A DNA stretch of 64,000 bases from Ga0077536 sp943370145 (GTDB lineage: Bacteria; Pseudomonadota; Gammaproteobacteria; Ga0077536), in contig CALRPY020000010.1 of assembly GCA_943370145.1 (NCBI GenBank), forward strand, positions 1 through 64,000. The letters run 5' to 3'. Under the pieces are notes generated by a model. It had not been told where the DNA came from. It was given only the letters and a program-made list of their open reading frames with translations, and searched no databases. The translations under genes and the position numbers were made by a program. Below are positions 63,081-64,000 of the stretch, piece by piece; positions within the stretch are counted from its first letter, which is position 1, and each line of letters starts with the position of its first letter.

Positions 63081-64000
63081 CGGGCGGGCCGCTGGACATC
63101 AACCCGGACTGGGCCTCGCGTATCAGGGAAATCGGCCGCGACAACTTCGTGCGCGAGGAAATGTTGCGCCTCGGGTTCTTCAGCGTCCCGCTCGAGGAGA
63201 AGGAACGAGCCAATCTCCAGGCCTTCCTCGACCAAGCCTACCCTCGCCTCGCCGAGCTCAAGAAAGCGCTGAACAAACTCCGGCACGAGATCGGCGAGAG
63301 CGACAATCTGCAGTCGCTGATCAAGGAAGTCCGCCGCGAGCGCATCGCGCGCGTCCGCCGCGAACGCGAGGAGCGGCGGGCGCGCAAAGCGGCGGAGGCG
63401 CTGGCGCGGCGCGCGGCTCGGGCCGAAACGCAGCGGCGCACGCCGGGCTTTCTCGGCCACGGCGTCTCCACTCGGCTGCGCTTCGAGGGCGGCGACGCGG
63501 CAGGCCTGGCTGCGAGGGGACTGCCGCAGGCGGCGGACCTCGGCGAGCTGGCGGCGCTGATGGCACTGGCCCCGGAGGAAGTTCTCTGGCTCTGCTACGA
63601 GCGCGCTGCCACCACGGTCGATCACTACATCCGCTTCGAAATCCCCAAGAAGTCCGGCGGGCGCCGGCTCATTTCCTCGCCGAAGCCGAAGCTGCGTGCG
63701 GCGCAGGGCTGGATAGCGCGCGAGATCCTCGCGCGCCTGACGCCATCGCCGCAGGCGACCGCGTTTCGGCCGCGCAGGTCCATCGTCGACAACGCATCGC
63801 CGCACCTGCGCGCCGCAGTCGTCGTGCGGATGGACCTCCAGGATTTCTTTCCATCCATCGCCTACCAGCGCGTGCGCGGCTGGTTCGAGCACCTGGGCTA
63901 CAACCCGGGTGTCGCTTCCATTCTGGCGCTGCTCTGTACCGATGCGCCACGCGTGAAACTCACCCTGGACGGCGAAGTGCGCTACGTCGCCATGGGTGAG
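63077..64000 (+). CDS. Retron reverse transcriptase, N-terminal part (cut by window end)
   Basis: 308 codons are visible from a GTG overlapping the SWIM gene. A charged helical extension (about 1-165, with a REREERRARKAAEALARR stretch) precedes the RT fingers: KKSGGRRLISSPKPKLRAAQ (191-210), AFRPRRSIVDNASPH (229-243) carrying the retron NAxxH motif (N239-H243), and VVVRMDLQDFFPSI (248-261) with catalytic Asp253. The YxDD box would lie beyond the window. It would copy the msd part of the RNA at 58322-58555 into msDNA. Confidence 0.93.
   Translation, partial: MTGGPLDINPDWASRIREIGRDNFVREEMLRLGFFSVPLEEKERANLQAFLDQAYPRLAELKKALNKLRHEIGESDNLQSLIKEVRRERIARVRREREERRARKAAEALARRAARAETQRRTPGFLGHGVSTRLRFEGGDAAGLAARGLPQAADLGELAALMALAPEEVLWLCYERAATTVDHYIRFEIPKKSGGRRLISSPKPKLRAAQGWIAREILARLTPSPQATAFRPRRSIVDNASPHLRAAVVVRMDLQDFFPSIAYQRVRGWFEHLGYNPGVASILALLCTDAPRVKLTLDGEVRYVAMGE

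Overview
The window is GC-rich, densely coded DNA from a gammaproteobacterium. The argH | algZ-algR arrangement, the mutY-yggX pair and a LytTR-type AlgR point to the Pseudomonas/Xanthomonas/Nevskia-Steroidobacter side of the class. Two Baeyer-Villiger monooxygenases fit an environmental degrader. The species cannot be named from sequence alone.

Left part (1-17.5 kb) is core genome. It holds the 5' part of an AddB-like DNA repair gene, a DUF4124 protein, a Ser/Thr kinase, an Rsd/AlgQ-type regulator, a TerB-like protein, rsmE, a large autotransporter, algR-algZ, argH, an AsmA protein, a START-like protein, mutY-yggX and tRNA-Phe(GAA). Positions 17.5-26.5 kb are metabolic: two BVMOs, a metal-dependent HD-like protein, an ABM monooxygenase, a broken acyl-CoA/acetoacetyl-CoA synthetase remnant, an enoyl-CoA hydratase, an SDR, and an AraC regulator coupled to a membrane protein. 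Positions 26.5-37.9 kb are accessory: an NPY-repeat gene broken by a nonsense codon, a translationally coupled addB-like/addA-like/HEPN operon, toxin-antitoxin remnants (VapBC with a dead toxin, an orphan HicB, an orphan MNT), and a HIT gene that looks like the truncated front of a larger HIT-PLD-helicase.

Positions 37.8-53.1 kb look like an inserted island with lower GC. It carries an HNH nuclease, a dnd-associated methyltransferase, a full DNA phosphorothioation set (dndBCDE with divergent dndA around a perfect palindromic operator), then a long DGQHR protein followed by a GIY-YIG nuclease, a decayed HEPN fragment and a J-domain protein. No dndFGH is present, so the DGQHR/GIY-YIG or HNH genes are candidates for the missing restriction arm. 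It is followed by a 1567-residue DUF4011-helicase-Vsr-DUF3320 protein.

The right end (58.3-64.0 kb) is a three-gene operon of an ARM/HEAT-like solenoid, a winged-helix/SWIM zinc-finger protein and a retron reverse transcriptase (cut by the window end), the gene content of a type XIII retron. Directly upstream I find a roughly 234-nt candidate msr-msd RNA: a1/a2 complementarity, two small hairpins and one 51-nt-arm hairpin. The whole stretch from about 27.9 kb to the end reads as a defence island. A family of palindromic REP-like elements (arms with GGGGTCAGATTTATTT or GGGGACGGATTTATTT) recurs at least eight times between genes, and a MITE-like element occurs in two copies.
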